Assembly: GCA_026545765.1 (NCBI GenBank)
Contig: CM048839.1
Location: 42,578,677 to 42,642,676 of the forward strand
Length of the DNA: 64,000 bases
DNA from: Plantago major
Taxonomy: Eukaryota; Streptophyta; Magnoliopsida; Lamiales; Plantaginaceae
Direction: 5' to 3'
The notes beneath the pieces are model-generated. The model ran no database searches, was not told where the DNA came from, and was given only the letters and a program-made list of their open reading frames with translations. The position numbers and the translations under genes were made by a program. Position 1 is the stretch's first letter; each line of letters begins with the position of its first letter. Shown here one piece after another: positions 11,515 to 23,064 of the stretch.

Positions 11515-14500
11515 CACCCCCAAACCAGTTTCTTGCTCGTCCTTGAGCAACGCAATAACGATAATCAAGAAGTGACCATGAAATGAGCAGCAAGAATAAA
11601 CCAATACACAGACAACAGCCAGTTTCTAGGGTTTCAATTTCTTCTGACTCGCTTAGTTTCAACTCCAACTTATGACTCCACAGCAAACAAATAACAAGTA
11701 AGCATCACTCACTACAGCCAGTGGTTACAAGTGTAACCCAATGTCCTTCTAGGTGTACTTCAAAATCATTACCTCGCGGTAACGTTATGTAATTCTGCTC
11801 CCAAAAGTCAAGGCACAAATCAAAGTAGTACTCAGGTTGGCTTGATAAGTGAAATAGGTAGGATAATATAGAGGAGTGTTTGGCTAAGCATCATTAAAAG
11901 ATAACAAGGTAGAATTAAGGGTATTTCAAGGGGACTTATCCTTTCGGACACCGAGTTCCTTCCTTCGACTTCGTCCTCTCTCAACGACAACTTCAACTTC
12001 TCCTTTATCATCGTAACTACTTCATCGGTTGCTTCACACATAGACTACTTGCTCCTCTATTTTTCATTTTTTCTTTTTCTTTTTTCTTTTGACATACTAT
12101 TTTTTGCAGTCGTTTTACTGACTCGTATGCTTTTTGGTTGGCCATCATTGGACTCTTTTAGTCTCTACATGTTTTGGTAGTGTTTGTTTTACCGAATTTT
12201 GCACTTTTGTGCGTGCTGGTTTGGTATACATGCCATCAACCCTCACGGACATATAGCTTTTTAGGGCCACGCCGGTATGTGGGTAGTATCTGTAACATGC
12301 CCAACACGAAAACGGTGATCACAAGGACCATAGATCTACTCCGAGACTTTTGTACCTTTGCTTTTTTCGGTACTTTCATTTCTTATTTTTTCTGGAGCAA
12401 GAGCTAGTGATTTTTAGCACCGATAATATAACAGTAGGGCCAACAAGGTTACCTTCGATGATGTTCATCTTCCACTTCTCCCCAAAACCAATTTCTCGAA
12501 GAAAGTTTAGGGTTTTCTTCTCTACTTTCTCCCAAACTAATTCTCGATCATGATCAAAATATGATTCTCCTCCATTCTTTGGAACTTGTTGCTTTGTTTC
12601 TTCGTTCAAGCTTGGCGGTAGGTTGTTGTCACCGCCTAAGTAAAGCATGTATAGGATATATGGTGGAGTTTCATAAGGGCTTAAAAAAGCTTTCAGCGGG
12701 CTTAGTGAAAGATATAGAAAAGGATTCAGAAAGGTGAGTACTACTAATCATATTCATGCTGCTGAGAAATAAAGACTCAAGGGTAGTAGTGTTCACACGG
12801 TTGCACATAGGACTTCAATTAGAGTAGAAAGTAAACTCACTCATCAAAGTAGCATGGGTCGGATTCGGTCAGAGCATATATTGAGCAAGCAGCGAAGCAA
12901 GAAAAGAAATCCACAACCCCTCATCTTAGTTATGGTTCACACTCGGTACTCTTCCACATATCAAAACTTTTTCAGAAAGGCAAGTAACCCTAGATGCAAC
13001 AGATAAAAGTAAATCTAGTTCTTAGACGTAATTAACTATAACTTGACTAAGTGCGAATATTTTAAAAGCTTCTACAGACCAAGCAAGTTAGCAGGCAGTA
13101 GTCAAATCAAATTCTTCCCCCAAACCTAGCAGAGAGCAGATAGGAAACTAGGAAAGTAAAGAAGAAAAAGGACAGATACTCCCCTCTTGGTGTTGTGCTT
13201 CCATGCTTGTTCATCTAATTCCTCCTCTGCATATCATCTTGGTCTCCCAGCTGTGCATCGCTCACGAGCTCCACAAAGAGTTTATTCATCTTGTGATGGG
13301 TATCCTCCTTCGTTCTTCCATGGTACCTAGGCTCAAGAGTGTGTGAGATAGAATGTTTGGAGTGAACTCAAGACTATGGCTTACATGCAAATCTCATGGG
13401 ATCTTCCTCCCCTAAACCTGATGTTCGGTATAGCATGTATGCAACATTCCACCTTGTGATAAGTCAGTAGCTGCTTCAAATCAATGCATGAACTAGGCAT
13501 GTAGCACAAATTCTCATATTGTGTCAAGCATCAAAGTGTAGAGCATATTGCAATGAGAATTCCATCCAATGAGCAAATGACGATGCAAACATGTTTCCTA
13601 AGCATAATTCTTCAAGTAAAGATCATGTGAGCATGTAATCGAAGGAGAAAAGGGTCGACAAGGGGATTTGTTCTATTGAGACATTGAACACATAGTGAGC
13701 AAGAACAAAAACCCTCAAATTCTCAATCAATTTGTCAAATCTCAACCAAGGCAAGTGTTAATAAGGTGAATACTAGAAGTAAGCATGTATCCACATATCC
13801 CAAACATAATCAATTCAATCAAATGAAGCATATAATTGCATAGCACTCAAGAAGCAAGAAGAAAGTGCAAGCAAAAGGGTGAAGGATAGAAACTTGAATT
13901 TGAAGATGTTATAAGGATAATATTGAGTAGAGATCACTTACTTTGTGTTGTCGATAGATGGGCAAGCTAGGAATGCAATAGGTACGATGAAATTATAGAG
14001 CACATGAAGAATTTTGAAAAATGAAGTGGGGAGGCAAAATCTCTTTTGGGGTTCGAAAAGCAAGAAGGAGTGAGCTGCAGGCGCTCATCGTGGTCGCCGA
14101 TCGATTGGTGAGGCCTTGCCTCGCTTCGCCATGAGATTTCGCGTTTTCTCGATTCTTTTTAGTTTTTTCGTTTTTTTGAAATGCAACAAATGAACCTAAG
14201 TAATGAATTAAGAAGTTTTAAAAAGTTTTAAAAAAAATTTTGAAAAGATTTTTGGTGAGGAAATCGAGAAAAGACAAAAATGCAAATGCGAGTGCAAAAA
14301 TTAAACGTGACCCTGGGTTGCCTCCCAAGAAGCACTTGTTTTAGGTCTAATAGCTCGACTCCTGTTCAAAGATGACGTTAGGATGGATGCATGTGGCCTA
14401 AGTTAGGTCCATCAACCCATCCCCAGTTCTTATCAATTTTCCTGTCGAACTCACGACTCAGCTTTCCCCTTCTTGGTGTCTCCCTCTTCTTCTTCTTCCT

Positions 14501-14858
14501 TCGTAGCGGGAGAATGATTTGCTCGGTGAAGAAGTTATCGTCATCTTTGGTGTACTAGTGGATATGATCTTTCTTATAAATGTATCCAGTCCTTCTTTCG
14601 AGCACACTTTTATCAGTACATGGCTGATCACCGAACTCCTTAACTCACATTCCTTTAAGTACTATCTCGGTATCAGATTCCACTCGACTGATTGGATCTC
14701 CATCGAACAGCCTCTCTCATCATTTGGGTTGCAAACCCATGGCCTTCCTGCGACTCCTTCCATTGATGTGTCCCTGAGAGATCTTACATTCCTTGGTTTA
14801 CAGTACCCCTTTGAGAATTATTCGTATTCCTGTGTTCTATACTTCTGCGCAGTGCTAG
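11515..14858 (-). other. Non-coding 3' internal region of the gag-only Gypsy
   Basis: No sustained reading frame. It includes the polypurine tract at 11515-11526, a segment at about 12105-12400 that is conserved in the related element at 44880-45160, and GGGTTGCCTCCCAAGAAGC at 14316-14334, whose counterpart near 47581 follows pol in the related element. Confidence 0.7.
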
Positions 14859-15197
14859 TTAGACAGTCAGAATCAAGTTTACGGTCAGGGTGGTTATGAA
14901 AACCTTCCAATCATTTGGTCGGAAAATCATGGGAATACGTTGAGTGAGTGGATTTCCTAATGATTGGTCCCTTTCCGCATAAGGCATAATATAATAATCA
15001 GGAATAATGAATTCAATTTCTTCTAATTTCCTTACGGGGTCAGGTTCATGGGTAGCAGTACTAGTGATGCAAGTAACGACAGATGATATAGAATCAGGAT
15101 CAGTTAAAGTATGGGAAGCAGAAAGCTTACCTGTTTGTCGCCTAATTCGAAGGTGTGGTGGAATATATGGTTCGATGGCCTTGTGAAGGCCACCCAT
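14859..15197 (-). pseudogene. Post-gag open frame of the Gypsy element
   Basis: A 112-codon frame downstream of gag on the same strand, separated from it by stops and a frame change. The composition is coding-like (HKAIEPYIPPHLRIRRQTG, EEIEFIIPDYYIMPYAERD). I recognise no protease motif (no D-T/S-G) and no zinc knuckle. It probably is the decayed C-terminal part of the Gag polyprotein. Confidence 0.35.
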
Positions 15198-15320
15198 TGT
15201 ATCTTAAGACTCCCCACAATCCTCCTGTTTACTAGCTTCAAATACTTGATGGTTCCCTCGAATATCTTCTTGCTTAGTGTATGCCTCTTCTTCCACAGGC
15301 TTGGTCCATTGAGCTTCGGT

Positions 15321-15883
15321 TCATATGAGTGGTTTGATATCTCCTACCTCTATCTCAGTCGATTCCTCCATACTCTCCATTTGTTTTCCGCATACGACTT
15401 CGACGTGTTCAGTTTTCATCATCTCTTCTTCTTCCTCAACCATCAGCTCGGTTGCTTCAAGTAGTCTCCTCATAACTTCTCTCTTGTCGGCAGAAGCATC
15501 ATTGCTGTCCAAATCCAATACTTGATTAGCCAACCCTTCGAATGCACCCGCTTTGAGCCATTGTCTATAGTCCCTTAGCTTGTCGCATTGATGATGTATT
15601 TTCTTTATTATCTTGTAAAGTTCGTTCCTCCCAATCAATGCTCTCTTAGACTCCTGGCTAAGTCGCTCGTATATCTCAACAAGTTCGTCCGGTTGAATCT
15701 CCATAATGACCCCATCGCACTCCTCGTCAATCAAGTCTCTATGATCTTTTTCTATCTTCTTGTAGAAGTATAGCAATTGTGTGTGCCTGACCTCGGGTTA
15801 TTTATGCAATGCGATCTTGAATCTCCTCCAAACTTCGTAGAACATTTCTCCTTCTAGTTGCTCAAAGCTTCGAAGTTCTTCAC
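15321..15883 (-). pseudogene. Gag, C-terminal part (broken)
   Basis: Minus-strand continuation of Gag after the hAT insertion. The frame first reads SFEQLEGEMFYEVWRRFK, typical of the helical end of plant Gypsy Gag, and then meets a stop (near 15800) before the long frame 15321-15776. The latter is highly charged (QPDELVEIYERLSQES, EATELMVEEEEEMMK). No CCHC zinc knuckle is visible. The insertion, the stop and the missing nucleic-acid-binding motif show that it is not functional. Confidence 0.7.
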
Positions 15884-16513
15884 TAGGGGTGTTCAAAAAT
15901 ACCGAAAAACTGAAAAAATCGAAAAACCGAACCGAAAAACCGAACCGATAACAAAGGGTTCGGTTTTCGGTTTGCTATTTTTAGCAAATCGGTTTTCGGT
16001 AATTTTCGGTACAATACCGAAAATTACCGAAACCGAACCGAAAACCGAAATTCTTAAAAAATTCAAATATTCTTACATTCTCGAAAAAGTATGGCCTTAT
16101 TTCATTGAGTATTGCATTATTTATTAAAGCAAAAATTATACATTACTAACATAAAATAACAAGAATGCAATGTTTATGCATTGCTAACATGTTACAGTAA
16201 TTAAGTTTGATAAAACAAACTACTACTTCTTCTAGTCTAACTACTGTGAGCTTATTTTCATACAAATATTTTCATGTAGGGAGGTTATTAAAACAAATAT
16301 TGAAACGTAACGAGGTTATTTTTTCATTTTTAAAATGATTTTTCGGTATTTTCGGTTTTTACTGCATCGTTACAAATTTTTGATGGTACCGAACCGAAAA
16401 ATAAATTCGGTTCGGTTTTCGGTTTTCATAATTTTTGCAATTTCGGTTTTCAGTTTTTCGGTTTCAGTTCGGTTCGGTATACCGAAACCGAAATGAACAC
16501 CCCTATTCTTCAC
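15876..16513. mobile_element. hAT-type MITE inside gag, 8-bp TSD
   Basis: The element is 15884-16505 (622 bp), with perfect inverted ends TAGGGGTGTTCA and TGAACACCCCTA, flanked by the 8-bp duplication TTCTTCAC (15876-15883 and 16506-16513). TAGGG-type ends with an 8-bp duplication are diagnostic of hAT transposons. The subterminal DNA on both sides is dense in ACCGAA/TTCGGT words, likely transposase-binding repeats. No transposase. Confidence 0.95.
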
Positions 16514-16886
16514 CCCAGGTGGATATGAAGGACCATGGAAATCGGATGTATTGTAATTGGAATTGGCTTGCGACCTCTTCCCATGTCTTCGAACTTTCTG
16601 TCAGTAAGGTCTTCAGCCAAGTTCTTGCCTTTCCTCTCAAACAATGTAGAAAAAGAAACTTTCGAATCTTTCCACTCAGCATGTCTTGAACCATCTCGTA
16701 AAAGTCTTCCATGAACCGTACTTCATCTTCCCCTTCTACTCCATAGAATTTTAGAAAGATCCTGAGATACTTGGGTTTCACATAACATCTCAACCCTTCT
16801 TCTAGTAAGTATATGCAGAATTCGTTAGGCCTTATCAATGGTTTCCATCCCAGCTCCTTCCTTCTTCTTGAGTTCACCGATGTCAT
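16506..16886 (-). pseudogene. Gag, N-terminal part (Retrotrans_gag domain)
   Basis: Frame of about 127 codons. Residues from about 70 onward, LFLHCLRGKARTWLKTL then SKTWEEVASQFQLQY, are the hallmark of the plant Retrotrans_gag domain (capsid, assembles the virus-like particle in the cytoplasm). The N-terminal half, with EEGLRCYVKPKYLRIFLKFY and FMEDFYEMVQDM, fits the start of the same domain. The frame ends where the hAT MITE begins. It lies about 700 nt downstream of the primer-binding site. The start at 16886 is the first in-frame ATG. Confidence 0.8.
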
Positions 16887-17608
16887 ATCTTAATGGTCCT
16901 CAAGGTGTTTCTCCCTGTATAAGACTAACAGATAAACTTTCGAAGATACAGACAGCTAAAACTGAAGAAAGGCAATCCTAGTTTCGAATAAACAGAAATA
17001 TGAAATTACGTGTTTTTGGTTTTTTAAATAATTAACGTAAACAGATAAACATATGGCAATGAAAATAGAAGATTAAAAATCAGGTAGAGAGAACATGTAA
17101 GAATCAACCTTCACTTTGATAATAAGTTTATATCAGGAATAATAGATAGCGATAGTTACGGCTGAAGAGTCACACATGTCACATATCTTATACTAAGGCG
17201 CAGTTTGTACAGATACCCCATGTAGACTATCGTCTAGCTCAAAGTTGTCACCAGTGGCTAGCTCAACAACAAACCTCAAACAGCACATGTATGAACAACA
17301 ATCACATAACCATCATAGATGCTAAAACTATTCCATCATGTATAAACCAAGTAATCAAAGATCCCGGCTAACCCTTACATAATAAAGTTAGCCTGACATA
17401 ACTGAAAGTAAACAAATACGGAAAAGAAAATATTTTTGGATTTTTGCTGTAGAAATCGATTCGCACAGGTTTTATGATTTTTTTGGGTTTATGCTATAAA
17501 ATTTAAAAGACAATGCGTAAATTAAAAAGCGAAAGAAAGATTTCAACTTATCTTGGACGATCGAAACTTGCTTGAGCGGTCAAGTGTCTCGGCAACGGCG
17601 CCAAATTT
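16887..17608 (-). promoter_or_regulatory. Leader of the Gypsy element with tRNA-Asp-type primer site
   Basis: Non-coding leader. The primer-binding site on the minus strand starts GGCGCCGTTGCC (plus 17592-17603), separated from the LTR end by AAAAATTT. About 17100-17410 is strikingly similar to the interior of the LTR of the other Gypsy element (43190-43615): shared ATATCAGGAATAATAGATAG, ACTATCGTCTAGCTCAAAG and AAGATCCCGGCTAACCC. Confidence 0.8.
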
Positions 17609-19317
17609 TTATGTGCACTCAAAGATTTTGATTTCGTTGTAGAACCTGTAATCCCTAAATACAATCAAAGATTAAATTTATATTTACCGGAAGCTCAATA
17701 ACACACAACAATAGTGGTAATTTAACTCGGGATGTTGTTCTCCACGGACACTTAGCATAGGAACAAACAAGTAACGATTTGATTACGCATGCAGACATCA
17801 AACAGATTAAAGTAAACAGATTGTATGTAAATAGAAGATTAAAGTAAACAGATTATACACAGACAGATGAAATCTATGATGGTGATTGAAGTAAAGGATC
17901 CCGACCTCCCTTTAGCTATGCTACTCCCACCTTCCTAGTTAATATCCTACGCGATTACCTCTAACGACAGCAAGGCATAATACTAAATACCGAGACGCAG
18001 TCAATACCAGTACCCCTACTCAGTTCAATGAAACTACTGTGTCACTCAGTAGAACATCACACCACAAAGGATGTATAGAGTTGTATAACCACGATTTACG
18101 TCTAAGAACTATTCCATTAATATAACACGGCATATAAAGAAGTAGCATAACAAAGTTTCAGCGGTTCGCCTTTACAAAAGAAAGTTAGCTACTCATAGTA
18201 TTCCACAACAAACTAAAATTGAAAACTCCCAGAAAAGATAAAGAAGAAATCGAAATCTTCCTTGGAAGAAGAAGTCGAAATCAGACAAGAAGAAAATGAA
18301 AAGAAAAGTCTAGTCTTTGATGTCTTCGTGCAATTGCTAGGGTTTCCTCCTTCTGAAGTTGTTCTTTGATCTTTATTCCTATAGATATTGATCCTGAGCT
18401 GTTGTAGGGTTGGGGTTTCATTTTTCCGAGGACTGGTTCCCTCTCAGGAGAGCTGCTTTTGGGGTTTCACTTCCCCGAGGACTGGTCCTCTCTTTCGAGA
18501 GCTTACTTTGTCAGCGGTGTAGAATTATGAGACCCCTGAGGTCTTATTTATAGTTGAATTGTCGTGCTCTGGATATCCTTGGCCAGCAAGAAAAGTTAAA
18601 AGGTGGGTTGAGGCCTGACGGACCGAAAAAAGGTTGTCTGGCCTAAGTGTTAGCTGTTTCACCTTCCGGACTGATTTCGGACCTCTAAACTTCATTTTCT
18701 CGTAAAGTGATTGACATCAAATTTTAGAATTTTCAATAAGCTTTCCATCCATATGTCATGAGCTTGAATCGGACTTTTAGAACTCCGTGTACAGCCAAAA
18801 CAATGACCCTTGGTCGATTTCTCCAAGATTATATATACAGATTTTCTTCGTTCTCCAATTTCGAGCCTCGTAACCTTGTTATCTTGAAAAGTGTCCTTCA
18901 ACATTTCATGTGGATTCAAGATCTTCGCAATGGTAGGTGTCACAACCTCATCGGACTTCTCTAGCTCCAAGTAGAATTGTCATGCTTCTTTACTTTCCTC
19001 AGTTTTGCACTTTTTGAACAAGTCTTCTACAAAGTTGTAGCATCTTTAATTACCGTTGCGTTGGTTGGTCGTATGAAATGTTTTGACTCTTCGAACTTCG
19101 TGCAACGGCGAATCCGGCGTATTTGCTTAACTTTCTCGATTTTGCATAATTATGTCGTTTTGGTGCCTGAAATCGTGTAATTCCTCAAAAACGCGATCAT
19201 GACCTACAGAAAATACGTGAAGTTGGTAATTGACCATAAAACGATGCAAATATTGCATCTAAGGCAAAAAACAAGGGTCTAAAAGCATGTTATATCGTAC
19301 ATTTCATTGTCACATCA
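17609..19317 (-). repeat. 5' LTR of the gag-only Gypsy element
   Basis: Partner of 9815-11514, ending with ...CATCA before the target duplication CCTAT. The inner end has TTATGTGCAC instead of TGATGTGCA. The TATA box on the minus strand is at plus 18545-18552. Confidence 0.9.
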
Positions 19318-19322
19318 CCTAT

Positions 19323-19982
19323 CATATCTCTACTTGCTACAATAACTTTATTTCTTCTGCCGTGAGGCTCACTCTTTTGCAATATGTGATATGGCTTATG
19401 TGACGTTTAACTCATCCATGTTCTTCTTCTTCACAGTCCTTCTATTAGGTAACCTTGAATTGTAGAACCTATCTTTATGGGGAGATGTCCGTGCACTTGA
19501 ATTTAAATGTTGTTTTGGTTTTCGGGTAGACCCTGTTAAGAGAATAGTAAAACCAATGTTGAGCCAACAGAGGCTGTTTGACCAGTAGCATATTTTCTAA
19601 ATCATGATACTAGGAGTTTCTCTTGATAAAATCTTCTAGTATTGTGTTTTTATAATGTCAAAAGATTCTCCAGTCACTTTTGGATACTTGTTAATCGACG
19701 ATTGCTATAATCCTTGTCTAACATTCTTTTTGTACCTTGGTATGGAAATATATATTGTGCAGTTTTCTTTCTTAAACAAGTAGTTATTGCCTAAAATCTC
19801 ACTTACCAAAACACTTCCTTGAAACTCTCAACTGGTGTGCCTTTTGAGAACATGTGTCATCAACGGTACTTATTTTCAAGTTTTCACCCTCTCATCTCCC
19901 TCTTTTTCTCAATATTATTATTCTTAAAATTCCCAACTGCTCTCTCAATACTTCTACCATGGATACCCTTGTTAATGCCGCA
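19323..19982. other. Non-coding interval between two Gypsy LTRs
   Basis: No convincing frame or repeat; short ORFs here lack coding character. Confidence 0.5.
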
Positions 19983-20940
19983 TGATGTGACCATGAAATG
20001 TACGATTTAACACACTTTTGGACCCTCATTTTTTGTGCAATATTGAATATTCAGTTTCTTACTTATTTTGTAGGTGATGATCGTGTTTTCGAGGATTTGT
20101 ACGATTTCAGGTGCAAAAATGAGATATTTATGCCGAATCTGAGAAAATACCGATAGACGCTTGTCAAACCAAACAAGGAGTTAGAAGAGTCCAATCGAGG
20201 CACAAGACCTACTATTGCGAAGCTTATTCAAAATGCTAAAATATTGTAGAACACCACTTTTCGAGATAACGAAGTTACGAAGTCTGAAAATAGCCCGGAA
20301 GAGAAAAATGCAACAATGGAGCTGCAATCGAAGCTGTGGGGACCGCAATAGCCTCTCTGGGTCTCCCTTAGGGACCGCAATAAGCTGCCTGGTCCACAAA
20401 ATTTGTCTGGCCCAAGAAAAACCCTAGAGAGACCCTAAAGACAGAAACCCCGACTGTCAACACCATTGAAGAACGAAGAACACAGTCGTCAAGAATAAGC
20501 ATAGTCTTTCTTTTCTTTATTGTTCTTAGTATTATTATGATGTCTACTACTCCTGCTATGAGTAGGTAAACCTTTTAGTAAAGGCGAACAGCCGAAACTC
20601 TTTTGTGCTACTTCTTTATATACCTTTGATATATTGATGAATTAGTTTTAGACGTAATTCATAATTGTTCTATGTTCGTTCGACGAAAGTCTATATGTGG
20701 TATCTTTACAGACTACGTCTCGGTAATACGGTATGTAACCCGTGTGATGATTAGTCCTTGTGTAATGTGATGGTTTGTTGAGTGACACAACTTTCCATTG
20801 ATAATGAGTGAGGGTGTTTGGATTAACTACGACGCTTTCCGCTATACTAATCTTGTTTGCCTGAATTTGTAGGCGTCTGACTTATAAATATTAAATATTT
20901 GCGAGTGTTTGGAGAAGAGCTTAACTATACTTAATTTTTA
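19983..20940 (+). repeat. Decayed LTR of the same Gypsy family, plus strand
   Basis: Starts TGATGTGACCATGAAATG, the family's LTR start in the opposite orientation to 9815-19317, and continues with matching blocks (GGACCCTCATTTTTTG, GAGTAGGTAAAC, AAAGGCGAACAGCCGAAACT, TTAGACGTAA). The TATA-containing part is missing. The right boundary near 20940 is uncertain and no primer site follows, so it is a solo or truncated LTR. Confidence 0.75.
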
Positions 20941-21075
20941 TAACGTCTGTCACCACACTTGGTGATGCAACCACTCCTCCATCATCACCAACAAACACCA
21001 CCACTCCTCCCGTCACCGCTGCACCAGAACCCTCCAATCCTCCCGTAACCACTAAACCCAAAACCACCATGGAAA

Positions 21076-21091
21076 CCCCCCCCCCCCCCCC
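21076..21091. repeat. Poly-C run (16)
   Basis: Homopolymer inside the Pro-rich frame; it changes the frame if its length varies. A poly-G run of 17 lies at 21329-21345. Confidence 0.9.
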
Positions 21092-21739
21092 AAACCACCC
21101 CCTTCAAACCCACTGAATCCTCCTGCACAAACTGAGAATGATGATATCCTGCTTATTAGGCGTTTCAAACGAATCAAGGCTACCGCACCCATTTACCACA
21201 ACAAGGTAACATGGGTTCATCCAAGTCCAAAGAAACCTAAGGTTTATGAAAAAGTTGCTTCTAAACCCAGAAATGCATAAATTGGAGGTTATGGCCCCAA
21301 TGATGAGAGTAGAGAAAGTCCAATGGAAGGGGGGGGGGGGGGGGGAGTGGGCACTACTGCATTGGAAAGGGAAGCCCCAATTTTCGGACAATGAGCCCTC
21401 TGTGTATGAAGATGCCAAATCAAAGTCCATATATGAGGATGATGATTCACGAGATTCTGATGAGAACATCAATGAAGAAGAATTGGGCAAACAATCCAGT
21501 GGTGAGTCTATGTAAGTGGACAATGTTGCTGCAACTATTGAGAAGCCTGTTGAGCCAATTGTTGAGACAACACCTGCTGAAGAGGTAAATTCCCCTGGTT
21601 TGTCTCAAGTGTCATCTTTTGATGATGCAACATTTCTGCAAAGTTTCATACCTAAGTTGGCAGTGATAAATGGAAAAAATTTAAGATAGCTAGGGAGATG
21701 TGGACTGAGAACACTATTACTGAAACTGTGTTTGGGAAG

Positions 21740-22000
21740 TACTCCCTCCATTCCACTAAAATCTTTCCATTTTTCCATTTTGGGTGTTCCATTAAAAACT
21801 TTTCATTTGCTTTTATGGAAACCCACTATCTCCATTATTAATATTTTAATCCCTCTCTTTCATACTTTATCAATTATCTTTCTTACTTTTTACCATACAC
21901 TTATTACTTTATCTATATAAACCCATTTTTTACTCTAACTTCTTAAAAGTTGTGCAAAAAAAAAAATAAATGGAAAGAGATTTAAGGAACGGAGGGAGTA
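21740..22000. mobile_element. Stowaway-type MITE inside the decayed ORF, TSD TA
   Basis: The element is 21742-21998 with CTCCCTCCATTCC and GGAACGGAGGGAG ends and TA at both borders. The host frame reads up to ...ETVFGK before it and resumes ...IYAFLENREV after it. Related to 29942-30190 (shared GAAACCCACTATCTCCA). Confidence 0.92.
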
Positions 22001-22340
22001 TAATATTTATGCTTTCTTGGAGAATCGAGAGGTTCTTTACATAGTTATTAATTTGGATGATTATGCATTTGAAGTTGTGAACGAGATTTATATGAATTTC
22101 TCTGACAATTTTGTTGATGAAGATGCACCAAAATATACTAAGTCTTTTGTAAGAGGCAAAGTGTATAGTTTTACTCCTTCTAGGTTTAGTCATTATCTGG
22201 GAACTCCCAGTGTGGAGGAAGATGAACTTGATGTTGACTGAAGTTACTAATGTTTTTACTGGTGCTTTTGTGACGGTGTGGGACAAGGAGCTTAGGGCTA
22301 AGGATGCAATGTCCCCGGTTTTTGTTCTCTTTAGGATTTG

Positions 22341-23040
22341 CATTCATAATTAGCTTCCACCACACACCACAATATCATTAGCTCTGGTGATGTTGAACTT
22401 CTGTATAGAATGGTAATTGGGATGAACTTCAATCTGGGAAAGAGGATTGTTAATCACTTACTTTTGTACATTCAGGTTTTGAGGAGATCAAGGAAAATTC
22501 ATCTATGCTTCTACTTTGTGTGGTATGATCTGTGATCAAGGGTTCAAGAAGGGAAAATATGATAAGCTTGAAAAAGAAGTTTCATGCCTTAGGTGTACCA
22601 CATCAACTTCTTGGAGGAATCATGAAGCATGATCTTCCTTCGGTAGAGCAGGTTCCTAAAAATCCTACGACTATTGAAGTCGTTGTTGGGATAACACTGC
22701 CAGCTCCAAATGTCCGTCACCAACTACTTCAGGTAATCAAGCTCTTTTGGACTAGCATCTGGATTTGCATGGGAAGATAGCCGGTTGGCTCCAAGTTCGC
22801 AACACTCTGATGGGCCTCCTTTCACCCTACAGGGGGGGGGGGGGGGGGGGGAATAATTTGTTTCAAGCTCTTTTATGATAAACGCTTTTTATATTTATTA
22901 TATATATGGTCTGTAATATTCTAATGTTGTGAACAATTTGTCTTAGGAAAATGGTTTGCTATTTTGATAATTTATGTAGATATGATTGTTTGTTATGAAC
23001 ATAAAATAGGATTACACAAAAAGGGGAAGAAGAGAGCAAA
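22341..23040. other. Decayed downstream part of the ORF plus poly-G run
   Basis: 22341-22740 still shows weakly coding-like plus-strand fragments in several frames (LLYRMVIGMNFNLGKRIVN). A run of 20 G lies at 22832-22851. From 22860 to 23040 nothing is recognised. Confidence 0.4.
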
Positions 23041-23064
23041 GGAGAAATGGAAAAAACCTGAAAA

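Larger units (their letters stand above)
9815..19317 (-). mobile_element. Gypsy-type LTR retrotransposon, gag-only (non-autonomous)
   Basis: A 9.5-kb element with two LTRs of about 1.7 kb. The 5-bp target duplication CCTAT lies at 9810-9814 and 19318-19322. The polarity is minus: the primer-binding site (revcomp of GGCAACGGCGCCA at 17591-17603, matching the 3' end of tRNA-Asp) adjoins the right LTR, and the G-rich polypurine tract (revcomp of CACCCCCAAACC) adjoins the left LTR at 11515-11526. The internal region holds a decayed gag but no protease, RT, RNase H or integrase. Such gag-only elements must borrow pol from relatives; the element at 42713-49251 is a related pol-bearing candidate. 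The PBS and leader style fits the Athila/Tat side of Gypsy. Confidence 0.9.
20941..22340 (+). pseudogene. Decayed plant-mobile-type ORF (retroelement accessory protein)
   Basis: Overlapping plus-strand frame fragments form one decayed protein: a Pro/Thr-rich N-terminus (about 20955-21110), a basic patch (LLIRRFKRIKA near 21150), an acidic stretch (DDDSRDSDENINEEEL, near 21440), then a globular part at 22000-22340 with REVLYIVINLDDY, YMNFSDNF, FTPSRFSHYLGTP and FVLFRICIHN. The last part has the pattern of the putative plant transposon protein domain (PF20167-like) found in plant retroelements, but no profile search was possible. It is broken by stops, frameshifts, two C/G runs and a Stowaway MITE at 21742-21998. 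The arrangement resembles the first exon region of the gene at 56213-56971. Confidence 0.5.

Noticed and set aside
14519-15525. Several plus-strand frames of 60-126 codons
   Set aside because: They are antisense to the internal region and gag of the minus-strand Gypsy element; composition is random.
21076-22851. Poly-C/poly-G runs as telomere-like or quadruplex elements
   Set aside because: They are plain homopolymers without spaced G-tracts and may include sequencing or assembly error.
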